From Roseomonas gilardii (GTDB lineage: Bacteria > Pseudomonadota > Alphaproteobacteria > Acetobacterales > Acetobacteraceae), in assembly GCF_001941945.1 (NCBI RefSeq), contig NZ_CP015583.1, positions 423,001-487,000 on the forward strand: a DNA stretch of 64,000 bases, written 5' to 3'. The notes under the pieces were generated by a model. It searched no databases, was not told the origin of the DNA, and saw nothing but the letters and a program-made list of their open reading frames with translations. The stretch's first letter is position 1, and each line of letters starts with the position of its first letter. This document shows, piece after piece, positions 34,527-43,612 of the stretch. Both the position numbers and the translations under genes were made by a program.

Positions 34527-35774
34527 GTGCCCACCCGACACCCAGAGCGTCTGCCCGCCGGTTTCCGGCGACTCGTCCTTTCCAGCCTTCCGGCCCAGTT
34601 CTCCGAACAGATCGCCCTGGCCGCCGCGCCGCTCGCCGCCGTGCTGCTCCTCGGGGCAGGGGCCGTGCAGACCGGGTTGCTCCAGGCCGCGCAGACCCTG
34701 CCTTTCCTGCTGCTCTCGCTGCCCGCCGGGGTGCTGGCGGACCGTGCATCCCGCCGCCGCCTCATGCTGGGGGCGGAAGCACTGCGCGCGGCCGCGCTGC
34801 TCGCCATCCTGCTCCTGCTGCTGGGGCAGGCGCTGACCCTGCCCTGGCTGGCGGCGCTGGGCTTCCTGGGGGCGGCCGGCACGGTGGCCTACAGCGTCGC
34901 CGCACCGGCCCTGGTGCCGTCGCTGGTGCCGGCCGGCGGGCTGGCCATGGCCAACCGCTGGCTGGAGCTGACGCGCAGCACCGCCTTCGCCGCCGGCCCC
35001 GCCCTGGGCGGTGCGGTCGTGGGATGGGCCGGGGCGGCGCCGGCCTATGCCCTGGCCACGGCGCTCTCGCTGCTGGCGGCGCTGCTGCTCCGCGGCCTGC
35101 CGGAAGGCCGGAGTCGGGGCGGGCAGGGATCGCGCCACCTCCTGGCCGAACTACGCGAGGGCGCGGGCTTCGTGCTGTCGCATCCGCTGCTGCGCCCGGT
35201 GCTGGTCACCGCGACGCTCTTCAACACCGCCTGGTTCCTGCTGCAGTCCGTCTATGTGGTCTATGCGGTGGAACGGCTCGGCCTGGGGGCTGGCGGCGTG
35301 GGCCTGACGCTGGGCCTCTATGGGGTGGGTATGGTCGCGGGCGCCGCGGCCGCGCCCTGGCTGATGCGGCGGCTTTCCTTTGGTGCGACCATCGCCCTGG
35401 GGCCGCTCGGCGCGCTGCTGGCCTCGCTGCTGATGCTGGCCACCCTGGCCCTTCCACCGGGGGTCTGGCCCTCCGGCTTCCTGGCGGGGATGTCCTGCCT
35501 GATCTTCGGCGCGGGGCCGATCCTCTGGACCATTGCCACCACCACCCTGCGGCAGTCCGTCACGCCACCCGGGCTGCTGGGCCGGGTCTCGGCCACGGTG
35601 ATGACCGCAACCTTCGGCGCCCGCCCGCTCGGTGCCGCGCTGGGAGCCTTGCTGGCGAGCCAGGGCGGCATGGAGGCCTGCCTCTGGGCCTCCTCGCTGG
35701 GCTTCGCCGCGCAGTTCCTGGTGCTGTCGCGTTCGCCGGTGCCGCGTCTCGTCCGTCAACCTGAAATGGCCTGA
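34527..35774 (+). CDS. Major facilitator superfamily exporter (EntS-like group)
   Basis: A 415-residue transporter with about twelve hydrophobic segments. The cytoplasmic loop 2-3 motif is GVLADRASRRRLMLGAE; the central loop is GRSRGGQGSRHLLAELREGAGFVLSHPLLRP, which resembles the MFS_3 subfamily of enterobactin and macrolide exporters. The start is GTG at 34527 (GTGCCCACCCGA). Substrate unknown; no siderophore genes nearby. Confidence 0.8.
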   Translation: MPTRHPERLPAGFRRLVLSSLPAQFSEQIALAAAPLAAVLLLGAGAVQTGLLQAAQTLPFLLLSLPAGVLADRASRRRLMLGAEALRAAALLAILLLLLGQALTLPWLAALGFLGAAGTVAYSVAAPALVPSLVPAGGLAMANRWLELTRSTAFAAGPALGGAVVGWAGAAPAYALATALSLLAALLLRGLPEGRSRGGQGSRHLLAELREGAGFVLSHPLLRPVLVTATLFNTAWFLLQSVYVVYAVERLGLGAGGVGLTLGLYGVGMVAGAAAAPWLMRRLSFGATIALGPLGALLASLLMLATLALPPGVWPSGFLAGMSCLIFGAGPILWTIATTTLRQSVTPPGLLGRVSATVMTATFGARPLGAALGALLASQGGMEACLWASSLGFAAQFLVLSRSPVPRLVRQPEMA

Positions 35775-35828
35775 CGCGGGTGGCGGCCCGCTTCGGCCCT
35801 TGCGCCCTGCAATGGGGTCAGCCCCGGG

Positions 35829-35847
35829 GGAGAGGTGCCGCCTCTCC
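35829..35847. terminator. Hairpin between convergent MFS and small-protein genes
   Basis: Seven-bp stem GGAGAGG / CCTCTCC with a five-base loop, similar in sequence to the hairpin at 50773-50797. Confidence 0.4.
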
Positions 35848-35913
35848 GCCCAAGGGTAAAACCCATAGGCTTGACCCGGGTCCCGTCGAACTGGCCGGAG
35901 CTTTTCCCCGCGC

Positions 35914-36180
35914 TCAGTCCTTCCCGGTCGAGGAACCCTTCTGGCCTTCGCCGGCCGTGTCCTGGCGGACGCCGATATTCACCGGGCCACTGCTCTTCTC
36001 GCCAGGCTTCCCGGCCACGGAATCCTCCGTCTCGCGCTCGTAGTCGGAGGGCTTCACGCCCTTGCTCTTCGGGTCGTGCTGTTCGTCATTGGGGTCGTGC
36101 GGCCCGACATTGGACGGGCGCGCGGTCTTGGTGCCGCCGCCCCAGTTCTTGAATTCCTCGCGCAGGGTTTCTTCGGCCAT
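35914..36180 (-). CDS. Small hydrophilic hypothetical protein
   Basis: An 88-residue protein rich in Gly, Lys, Glu, Asp and Pro, with no hydrophobic segment; it is probably intrinsically disordered (EEFKNWGGGTKTARPSNVG, HDPNDEQHDPKSKG). No known family recognised. ATG 36180 is supported by GAGGAGG eight bases upstream, a strong ribosome site, so I believe it is expressed. It is 73 bases downstream of glnD on the same strand. Composition resembles stress-induced hydrophilic proteins, but that is only a resemblance. Confidence 0.65.
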   Translation of the reverse strand: MAEETLREEFKNWGGGTKTARPSNVGPHDPNDEQHDPKSKGVKPSDYERETEDSVAGKPGEKSSGPVNIGVRQDTAGEGQKGSSTGKD

Positions 36181-36253
36181 GGCTGGAGCCTCCTCAAAGG
36201 AGGTCAACGCCGGGCCGTGGTCCGGGTTGAGGGCCCCGCCGGGGAAGGTTGCG

Positions 36254-39058
36254 TCAGGAGGCCGCGCCCGCCACCGTCACGGGGCCGTCGGCGACCCGTT
36301 CCGTCACCGGGGACAGCGCCCCCAGCAGGGCGGAACGGAGCGAGGCGAGCTTGCGCTCGTTCTCCACCTTCAGGCCGAACACGTCCTTCACATAGAAGAC
36401 GTCCACCGCCCGCACGCCATAGGTGGTGATGTGCGCCGAGGCGATCTGCAGCCCCTGCTCGCTGATCGCGGTGGTGACGTCGTGCAGCAGGCCGGGCCGG
36501 TCGCGCGCGTTCACCTCGATCACGGTGTGGGAGGCGCTGGCATGGTTGTCCAGCACCACGCGCGGCGGCACCGTCACGGCCCGCAGGCGCGAGGGCTCGC
36601 GCCGCACCTTGCGGATCTCGTTCAGCAGGCGGATCTGGCCGGACAGGGCCTGCTCGATGAGGACCGAGAGCCGGGCCAGGCGGTGCGGCGCCTCCAGCAT
36701 CCCGCCATTGGCGTCCTGCACCCAGAAGGTGTCGAGCGCCATGCCGTTGGTCATGGTGTGGATGCGGGCGTCCACGATGCTGGCTCCGCCCAGGGCCAGC
36801 GCGCCCGCGACCTGGGCGAAGAGGCCCGGATGGTCGGCGGCATAGACCGTCACCTCGGTCACGGCGCGGGATTCCAGCACGCGGGTCCGCACCGTCAGCG
36901 GCGCGCCGGTCGCCTCGGCCTCCCGCATCATGGTGGCGTGCCGGGCATGGGTGGCGGCGTCGAAGGAAAGCCAGTAGCCCGGGTAGCCGGCGCCCAGGAA
37001 GCGTTCCACCGCCTCCTTCGGCCAATCGGCGAGCAGCGAGGCGGCGGCCTGCTTGGCCCGGGCCACGCGCACGTCGCGCTCCGGCACGGAAAGCCCGCCG
37101 GCCAGCACCTCGGCCACGCGCCAGTAGAGCTCGCGCAGCAGGGTGGCCTTCCAGCCGTTCCAGACCTTGGGGCCCACCGCGCGCATGTCGGCGACGGTCA
37201 GCACCAGCAGCAGCCGCAGCCGCTCGGGCGACTGCACCACCTCCGCCAGGTCGAGGATGGTCTTGGGGTCGTCGATGTCGCGCTTGAAGGCGGTCTGGCT
37301 GACCAGGAGATGGTTCAGCACCAGCCAGGAGACGGTCTCCGTCTCCTCCGGCGTCAGGCCCAGGCGCGGGCAGATGTCGAGGGCGATGGCGGCGCCGAGT
37401 TCGGAATGGTCGCCGCCGCGCCCCTTGGCGATGTCGTGCAGCAGTGTCGCGACATAGAGCGCGCGGCGGGACTGGATCTGCCCGATCAGCTCGGAGGCCA
37501 CGGGGGCGATGTTGTCCAGCCCGCCCTCGTCCAGGCCGTTGAGGACGCGTAGCGCCTCGATCGTGTGCTCCTCGACCGTATAGACGTGATAGGTGTCGAA
37601 CTGCATCAGCCCGACGATGCGCGCCCAGTCCGGCAGGTAGCGGGACAGGAAGCCGACCTCGTTCAGCACGCGGATCCAGCGGGCGGAATGCGGGCCGGTC
37701 AGCAGGTTCAGGAACAGGTCGCCCGCCGCCGGGTCGTCGCGCAGCCGGGAGGCGAAGCGGGCGCAGCGGATCAGCGCCCGCTGGGTGAGGGGGTGCAGCT
37801 CCAGCCCATGGTCGCGGGCGGCGCAGAGCAGGCGCAGCATGATCGCCGGATCGGCGGCGATGTCGTGCCCAGCGGCGAAGATCGCCTTGCCGTCGGCCAG
37901 CGCCACGCCGGCGGCCGCGAGATCCGGGCTGCCGGCGGGGACCAGCGCGGGCGGCCCCATGGTGGCACGCTCAATCGCCGGTTCCAGCAGGCGCGACAGG
38001 CGCACCACGTCCCGAGCGGTGAGGAAGAAGTGCTTCATGAAGCGCTCCACCCCATCCTGCTTGCCATGGCGGGTATATCCCATGCGGGCGCCCACCACCG
38101 GCTGCAGGTCGAAGGTCAGGCGTTCCTCGGCGCGGCCGGTGACGTAGTGCAGGTGGAAGCGCACCGTCCAGAGGAAGCTCCAGGCGCGGCGGAAGGCGCG
38201 GGCCTCGTCGGCCGTGAGCAGCCCGCCACCCGGGCTGTCCGGCCCGACCAGTTGCCACATCTTCTGCGTGCCGAAGGCGTAGCTGGCGAACCAGTACATG
38301 GTCTGGAGGTCGCGCAGGCCGCCGCGCCCCTCCTTGATATGGGGCTCCACCAGATAGGGGCTGTCGCCATAGCGCTTGTGGCGCTGCTGCCGCTCCGCCC
38401 GCTTGGCGGCGAAGAACTGGCCGATGCCCCATTCCCGCCGCGCCTCGGCGAAACCCTCGGCGAATTCCGCGAAGATCGGCTGCTCGCCGGCCAGGAAGCG
38501 CGCTTCCAGCAGCGCCGTCTGCACCGTGGCGTCGGCGCGCGCATCCTCCAGGCATTCGGCGATGGAGCGGGTGGCATGCCCGACCTTCAGCCCCAGGTCC
38601 CAGAGCAGGTAGAGCATGAACTCCACCATCCGCTGACCGCTGGCGCCCAGCGGCCGGCGGGACACGAAGAGGAGGTCGATGTCGCTGAAGGGTGCCAGCA
38701 CGCCGCGGCCATAGCCGCCGGTGGCGGCCAGGGCGAAAGCGGGCTCGTCCTCCGCCTGTCCCACCACGGCGATGCTGTAGTCGTGGATCGAGCGGATCAG
38801 CCCGTCCATCAGCGCGCCCAGGCGGCGACCGGCGATCAGCCCAGGCAGCGCGCCCGCCTCGAACTCCTCCTGCACGCTGGACTGCACCCGGCCGAGGCGG
38901 CGGCGCAGCAGCAACAGCGCGGCATCGCGGGGAACGGGGACGCGTGCCTCCATCCCGCCGCCGGAGCCCGCCGGGGGAAGCAGAGCATCGATCAGGGCCT
39001 GCATGTCCTCAGGGGAGCAGGCTGCCACGGTGTCCTGGCTGTCGCCGAAGAGTTTCAT
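36254..39058 (-). CDS. glnD: Bifunctional PII uridylyltransferase / uridylyl-removing enzyme GlnD
   Basis: A 934-residue nitrogen sensor that uridylylates PII proteins when glutamine is low and removes UMP when it is high. Domains: nucleotidyltransferase with GGYGRGVLAPFSDIDLLF near residue 112-130 (metal DxD), GlnD helical linker (PHIKEGRGGLRDLQTMYW near 240), HD domain with LLHDIAKGRGGDHSELG near 537, and two C-terminal ACT domains at about 730-800 (VYAADHPGLFAQVAGAL) and 845-920 (NARDRPGLLHDVTTAI) that sense glutamine. Full length. Its ATG shares a base with the mutS stop (TGATG). Confidence 0.95.
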   Translation of the reverse strand: MKLFGDSQDTVAACSPEDMQALIDALLPPAGSGGGMEARVPVPRDAALLLLRRRLGRVQSSVQEEFEAGALPGLIAGRRLGALMDGLIRSIHDYSIAVVGQAEDEPAFALAATGGYGRGVLAPFSDIDLLFVSRRPLGASGQRMVEFMLYLLWDLGLKVGHATRSIAECLEDARADATVQTALLEARFLAGEQPIFAEFAEGFAEARREWGIGQFFAAKRAERQQRHKRYGDSPYLVEPHIKEGRGGLRDLQTMYWFASYAFGTQKMWQLVGPDSPGGGLLTADEARAFRRAWSFLWTVRFHLHYVTGRAEERLTFDLQPVVGARMGYTRHGKQDGVERFMKHFFLTARDVVRLSRLLEPAIERATMGPPALVPAGSPDLAAAGVALADGKAIFAAGHDIAADPAIMLRLLCAARDHGLELHPLTQRALIRCARFASRLRDDPAAGDLFLNLLTGPHSARWIRVLNEVGFLSRYLPDWARIVGLMQFDTYHVYTVEEHTIEALRVLNGLDEGGLDNIAPVASELIGQIQSRRALYVATLLHDIAKGRGGDHSELGAAIALDICPRLGLTPEETETVSWLVLNHLLVSQTAFKRDIDDPKTILDLAEVVQSPERLRLLLVLTVADMRAVGPKVWNGWKATLLRELYWRVAEVLAGGLSVPERDVRVARAKQAAASLLADWPKEAVERFLGAGYPGYWLSFDAATHARHATMMREAEATGAPLTVRTRVLESRAVTEVTVYAADHPGLFAQVAGALALGGASIVDARIHTMTNGMALDTFWVQDANGGMLEAPHRLARLSVLIEQALSGQIRLLNEIRKVRREPSRLRAVTVPPRVVLDNHASASHTVIEVNARDRPGLLHDVTTAISEQGLQIASAHITTYGVRAVDVFYVKDVFGLKVENERKLASLRSALLGALSPVTERVADGPVTVAGAAS

Positions 39059-41814
39059 CAACGTGAAGATAGGATGGGCTGGGGCGACTTGACAGTCACC
39101 TCCGCTGCACCTGCGAGCCTTTTAAGGCGGTAGAGGGCCTCCAGGGCCTCGCGCGGGGACATGGCATCGGGGTCCATCGCCTCCAGGCTCTCGCGCAGGG
39201 CCTTGTCCGAGGCCGCTGGTTCCGGTTCCGGATGGAATCCCTCATCCCATGCAACACCTGGCGAAAAATGCTGCGGCGCCGAGTCCCCGGGGGCCGGACG
39301 GGCAGCCCGCAGCAGGGGGAGCTCCTCCTCCAGCGGGTCGAGCCCTTTCGCCCTGGCCTCCAGCGCCGCCAGCACCGATTCGGCCCGCGCCACCACGGCA
39401 CGCGGCACGCCGGCCAGCCGCGCCACATGCAGGCCCCAGGAGCGCTCCGAGGCCCCCGGCGCCACTGTGTGCAGGAAGACCACCCGGCCCCGGTGCTCGC
39501 GCACCTCCATCCGGGCTGGGGCGAGGTCCGGCAGCTTGCCGGACAGGGCCGTCAGCTCGTGGAAATGGGTGGCGAAGATGGCGCGGCAGCGCAGCCGGTC
39601 GTGTAGCGCCTCCAGCACCGCCCAGGCGATGGCCAGCCCGTCCCAGGTGGCGGTGCCGCGCCCGACCTCGTCCAGGATCACCAGGGAGCGCGGCCCCGCC
39701 TGGTTCAGGATCACCGCCGTCTCGCTCATCTCCACCATGAAGGTGGAGCGGCCCCCGGCGATGTCGTCCGCCGCGCCGACGCGGGAGAAGAGCCGGTCCA
39801 CCAGCCCGATCCGGGCCTCCTCCGCCGGGGCGAAGAGCCCCGCCTGGGCCAGCACCACCAGCAGCGCGTTCTGCCGCAGGAAGGTGGACTTGCCGGCCAT
39901 GTTGGGGCCGGTGAGCAGGCAGAGGCGGCGGCCGGGGGACAGATCGGCGTCGTTGGGCACGAAGGCCGGGCCCCGGGCCTTGCGCAGCGCGGCGTCCACC
40001 ACCGGGTGGCGGGCCCCCCGCACGCGGAAGCCGGTGCCCTCCGCGATCTCCGGCCGGCACCAGCCGCCTCCGGCCGCGAGCTCGGCGGCCGCCTGCTGCA
40101 CGTCGATCTCGGCCAGTGCCGTGGCGGCGGCGGCGATGCCCGGAGCGGCATCGAGGCAGAGCTGGCGCAGATGCGCCACCACCCGGGCCTCGCGCCGCGC
40201 CGCCTCCTCCCGCGCCGAGGACAGCTTGCGGTCCAGCTCCGCCAGGGCGGTGCAGGTGAAGCGGTAGGCATTGGCCATGGTCTGGCGGTGGATCGGGGCG
40301 TGCGGCCCCTCCATGGCCTTCGCGCGGAGCAGGGTTTCCCCGGCGGCGGAGGGGACCTCCACCAGGTGGCCGAACTGCTGATGGTGCTTGATCTTCAGGC
40401 TGGCCACGCCCCAGGCCCGGGCCAGCTCGCGCTGCATCTCCAGGATCGCCTCGCGCGCGCCGTCGCGCAGGCGGCGCAGCCCGTCGAGCTGCCCGTCATA
40501 GCCCGTGGCGATGGCGTTGCCGTCCTCGAAGCGGGAAGGAAGCTCCTCCGCCAGGGCGCGGGCCAGCTCCGCCCGGGGGGAATGCTCCGGCAGCAGGGCC
40601 TTCGCCGCGCGCAGCAGCAGGAGGGGTACGCCCTCCGCCCGGTCCAGCGCCTGGCGGATGCTCTCGGCCCGGCCCAGCCCCTCGGCCATGGCGGCCAGGT
40701 CGCGCGGAAAGAAGCGCCCGACCGAGAGCCGGGCCAGGGCGCGCTGCATGTCCGGCGCACCGCGCAGGCCCTGCCGCAGCGCCGCGCGCAGGCGGCTGTC
40801 GCCGAGCAGGAACTCGACCGCCTCGTGCCGCTCGCGGATCGGCTCCGGCTCGGCGAGCGGGGCGGCGAGGCGGGCGGCGAGCTCCCGCCCCCCGGCGCCG
40901 GTCAGCGTCCGGTCCACCGCGGCAAAGAGGCAGCTTTCGGCATCGCCGCGCTCGGAGCGCAGGATCTCCAGCGAGCGGCGCGTCGCCGCGTCCATCCGCA
41001 GCAGGCGGGATTCGCCGCAGCATTCCGGCGGCGAGAGGCGGGGCAGGGTTCCTCCCTGGGTGGCGCGCACATAGTCGAGCGCCATGGCCAGCGCCGCCAC
41101 TTCCTCCTCCGAGAAGGCGCCGAAGCCGTCGAGGCTCGCGACCTCCCAGGCGGCGCAGGCGATGCGGACGGGGTCGCGCGGCGGGGCGGTCTCGCGCAGC
41201 CGCTCGCCGCAGCCGGCCAGCGCGCCGCTCGCGACCAGGGCGGGGGGCGCCAGGATCTCCGCCGGCTCAAGCCGCGAAAGCAGCGTCGCCGCCTCGGCCG
41301 GCAATACGGATTCCGTGCAGACCATGCCGGTGGAAATGTCGAGCCAGGCGGCGCCCAGACGCTCTCCCCCATGGGCCCCGCCCCCTTCCGCCAGGGCGAG
41401 AAGCCAGGAGGGGCGGCCGCCTTCCAGCAGGGAGTCCTCGGTCACCGTGCCGGGGGTGACAACGCGCACCACCTCCCGCCGGATGGTGCTGGCCTTGCGC
41501 GCCTTGGCCTGTTCCGGCGTCTCCATCTGGTCGCAAAGCGCAACGCGATAGCCGCGCCGCAGCAGCCGGGCGAGATAGGCCTCGTGCGCATGCGCCGGCA
41601 CGCCCGCCATGGGGATGGGCTGGCCGTTGTGCTCGCCCCGGTGCGAGGTCGCGAGGCCCAGCACCTCTCCCGCCAGGATGGCATCGTCGAAGAACATCTC
41701 GAAGAAATCGCCGAGGCGGAAGAAGACCAGCGCGTCCGGATGCGCGGCCTTGGCGGCGAACCACTGGGCCATCGCCGGGGTGGCGCCCTCGGCGGCGGGA
41801 AGGTTGCGATTCAT
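39058..41814 (-). CDS. mutS: DNA mismatch repair protein MutS
   Basis: A 918-residue mismatch recognition ATPase. Domain I near the N-terminus carries the mismatch-wedge Phe-x-Glu motif in FRLGDFFEMFFDDA (residues about 32-45). ATPase: Walker A GPNMAGKSTFLRQ near residue 635, ST-motif region DDIAGGRSTFMVEMSE, Walker B SLVILDEVGRGTATWDGLAIAWA, and ATHFHEL. C-terminal helix-turn-helix dimerisation region and tail (SPREALEALYRLKRLAG) present. Read together with glnD, an arrangement seen in other alphaproteobacteria. Confidence 0.95.
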   Translation of the reverse strand: MNRNLPAAEGATPAMAQWFAAKAAHPDALVFFRLGDFFEMFFDDAILAGEVLGLATSHRGEHNGQPIPMAGVPAHAHEAYLARLLRRGYRVALCDQMETPEQAKARKASTIRREVVRVVTPGTVTEDSLLEGGRPSWLLALAEGGGAHGGERLGAAWLDISTGMVCTESVLPAEAATLLSRLEPAEILAPPALVASGALAGCGERLRETAPPRDPVRIACAAWEVASLDGFGAFSEEEVAALAMALDYVRATQGGTLPRLSPPECCGESRLLRMDAATRRSLEILRSERGDAESCLFAAVDRTLTGAGGRELAARLAAPLAEPEPIRERHEAVEFLLGDSRLRAALRQGLRGAPDMQRALARLSVGRFFPRDLAAMAEGLGRAESIRQALDRAEGVPLLLLRAAKALLPEHSPRAELARALAEELPSRFEDGNAIATGYDGQLDGLRRLRDGAREAILEMQRELARAWGVASLKIKHHQQFGHLVEVPSAAGETLLRAKAMEGPHAPIHRQTMANAYRFTCTALAELDRKLSSAREEAARREARVVAHLRQLCLDAAPGIAAAATALAEIDVQQAAAELAAGGGWCRPEIAEGTGFRVRGARHPVVDAALRKARGPAFVPNDADLSPGRRLCLLTGPNMAGKSTFLRQNALLVVLAQAGLFAPAEEARIGLVDRLFSRVGAADDIAGGRSTFMVEMSETAVILNQAGPRSLVILDEVGRGTATWDGLAIAWAVLEALHDRLRCRAIFATHFHELTALSGKLPDLAPARMEVREHRGRVVFLHTVAPGASERSWGLHVARLAGVPRAVVARAESVLAALEARAKGLDPLEEELPLLRAARPAPGDSAPQHFSPGVAWDEGFHPEPEPAASDKALRESLEAMDPDAMSPREALEALYRLKRLAGAAEVTVKSPQPILSSR

Positions 41815-41953
41815 CCACCCTTCCTAGGGCGCGGCGGCGGGGGCGGTCCAGAGCGGATCGGGCATGGGGCGGGTGCGGCGGGCGATGCCCTTCCGCTTGG
41901 CATCCGCCCCGCCCCGTCGCAGTCTCCCGCGCGTCAGCCAGGGAGCCAATGCC

Positions 41954-43546
41954 ATGAATCGCCGCAACCTCCTCAAGAGCGCCGCCGCGCTGGGAGGCAC
42001 CGCCCTGGCCGGGGGCGTCGCCGGGCCCGCCCTGGCGCAGAACAGCCGGGCCAGCACGCTGCGCTTCGTGCCGCAGGCGAATCTGAGCGCCCTGGACCCG
42101 ATCTGGACCACCGCCACCGTCACCTCGAACCACGGCTACTACATCTTCGACACGCTCTTCGCGGTGGATGCGAACAACCGCGTGCAGCCGCAGATGGCCG
42201 AGGGGCACGAGGTGGCCGATGGCGGCAAGCTCTGGCGCTTCCGCCTGCGCGAGGGGCTGAAGTTCCACGACGGCACGCCGGTGCGCTCCGCCGACTGCAT
42301 CGCCAGCGTGAAGCGCTGGGCCTCGCGCGATCCCTTCGGCCAGCTCATCACCGGCATCACCGAGGAATGGAAGGTGGTGGACGACCGGAACTTCGAGCTC
42401 CGGCTGAACCGACCCTTCCCGGCGCTGCTGGAGGCGCTGGGCAAGGCCGAGGCCAATGTGCCCTTCATCATGCCGGAGCGGCTGGCGAAGACCGACGGCG
42501 CCACGGCGATCACCGAGATGGTGGGCTCCGGCCCCTACCGCTTCGTGGCCTCCGAGTTCAATTCCGGCTCCCGCGCCGTCTATACGAAATTCGACGGCTA
42601 TGTGCCGCGCCACGAGGCGCCCTCGGCCGCCGCCGGCGCCAAGATCGCGCATTTCCAGCGCATCGAGTGGCACATCATCACCGACCCCTCGACCGCCGCC
42701 GCCGCCCTGCTGGCGGGCGAGATCGACTGGTGGGAGCGCCCGCTCGCCGACCTGCAGCCGATGCTGGCCCAGAGCCGCGACGTGCGGCGGGAGATCCTGG
42801 ACAAGGCCGGGCGCATGGCGCTGGCGCGGCTGAACTGCCTGCAGCCGCCCTTCGACAACGTGAAGCTGCGCCAGGCGGTGCTGAAGTCGGTGGTGCAGGA
42901 GGACTACATGCGCGCCGCCCAGGGCGACGACCAGTCCACCTGGAACACGATGCGCAGCCTCTATCCGCAGCGCACGCCCTATTTCGTGGACCAGGCCGAC
43001 CTGATGCCGGGCAGCCTGGACGCCTGCAAGGCGGCGCTGAAGGAAGCGGGCTATGCGGGGCAGAAGCTGGTCATCATCAACCCGACCGACTTCCCGGATA
43101 TCGGACCGCTCGGCCAGGTGACGGCGGATGCGCTGCGCCGTGCCGGGATGAACGTGGAACTGGCCGAGAGCGACTGGGGCACCGTCATCCAGCGCCGCAA
43201 CTCGCGCGAACCGGTGGAGAAGGGCGGCTGGAGCATGTTCCACACCACCGGCGGCTCCAACCTCTATGGCAGCCCGGCGACCTCGCCCCTGGTGCGCGGC
43301 CAGGGCGAGAAGGGCTGGTTCGGCTGGTGGAAGAGCGACAGGGCCGAGGCCCTGACGCAGGAATGGCTCTACGCCTCGGATGCCGATGCCCAGCGCCGCA
43401 TCGCGCTGGAACTCGGCCGCCACGCGCTGGAGGAGGCCGGCACCCTGCCACTCGGCCAGTTCACCGTCCGCACCGCCTTCCGCAAGGACCTCACGGGCTT
43501 CGTGGAGGGGTCCTCGCCCTATCCCTGGGGCGTGCAGCGGGGCTGA
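41954..43546 (+). CDS. ABC transporter substrate-binding protein, family 5 (orphan)
   Basis: A 530-residue periplasmic binding protein with a Tat-like signal (MNRRNLLKSAAALGGTALAG, ending near ALAQ). Family 5 motifs: GYYIFDTLFAVDANNRVQPQMAEGHEV, GLKFHDGTPVRSADCIASVKRW and GSGPYRFV. It differs clearly from the binding protein at 26328, so it serves another substrate. No permease or ATPase adjoins it; it stands alone between divergent mutS and convergent molybdenum oxidase genes. ATG 41954 fits the Tat motif better than an upstream start at 41864. Confidence 0.85.
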   Translation: MNRRNLLKSAAALGGTALAGGVAGPALAQNSRASTLRFVPQANLSALDPIWTTATVTSNHGYYIFDTLFAVDANNRVQPQMAEGHEVADGGKLWRFRLREGLKFHDGTPVRSADCIASVKRWASRDPFGQLITGITEEWKVVDDRNFELRLNRPFPALLEALGKAEANVPFIMPERLAKTDGATAITEMVGSGPYRFVASEFNSGSRAVYTKFDGYVPRHEAPSAAAGAKIAHFQRIEWHIITDPSTAAAALLAGEIDWWERPLADLQPMLAQSRDVRREILDKAGRMALARLNCLQPPFDNVKLRQAVLKSVVQEDYMRAAQGDDQSTWNTMRSLYPQRTPYFVDQADLMPGSLDACKAALKEAGYAGQKLVIINPTDFPDIGPLGQVTADALRRAGMNVELAESDWGTVIQRRNSREPVEKGGWSMFHTTGGSNLYGSPATSPLVRGQGEKGWFGWWKSDRAEALTQEWLYASDADAQRRIALELGRHALEEAGTLPLGQFTVRTAFRKDLTGFVEGSSPYPWGVQRG

Positions 43547-43569
43547 GGCGGCCGCGTCCCGCGATGGGA

Positions 43570-43588
43570 GTGGAGACGCGGTCTCCAC
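43570..43588. terminator. Hairpin between convergent binding-protein and oxidase genes
   Basis: Eight-bp stem GTGGAGAC / GTCTCCAC with loop GCG, 23 bases past the binding-protein stop and 24 bases before the oxidase gene stop. Confidence 0.5.
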
Positions 43589-43612
43589 CCCGCAGGGGAT
43601 ACGGACGGGGGC

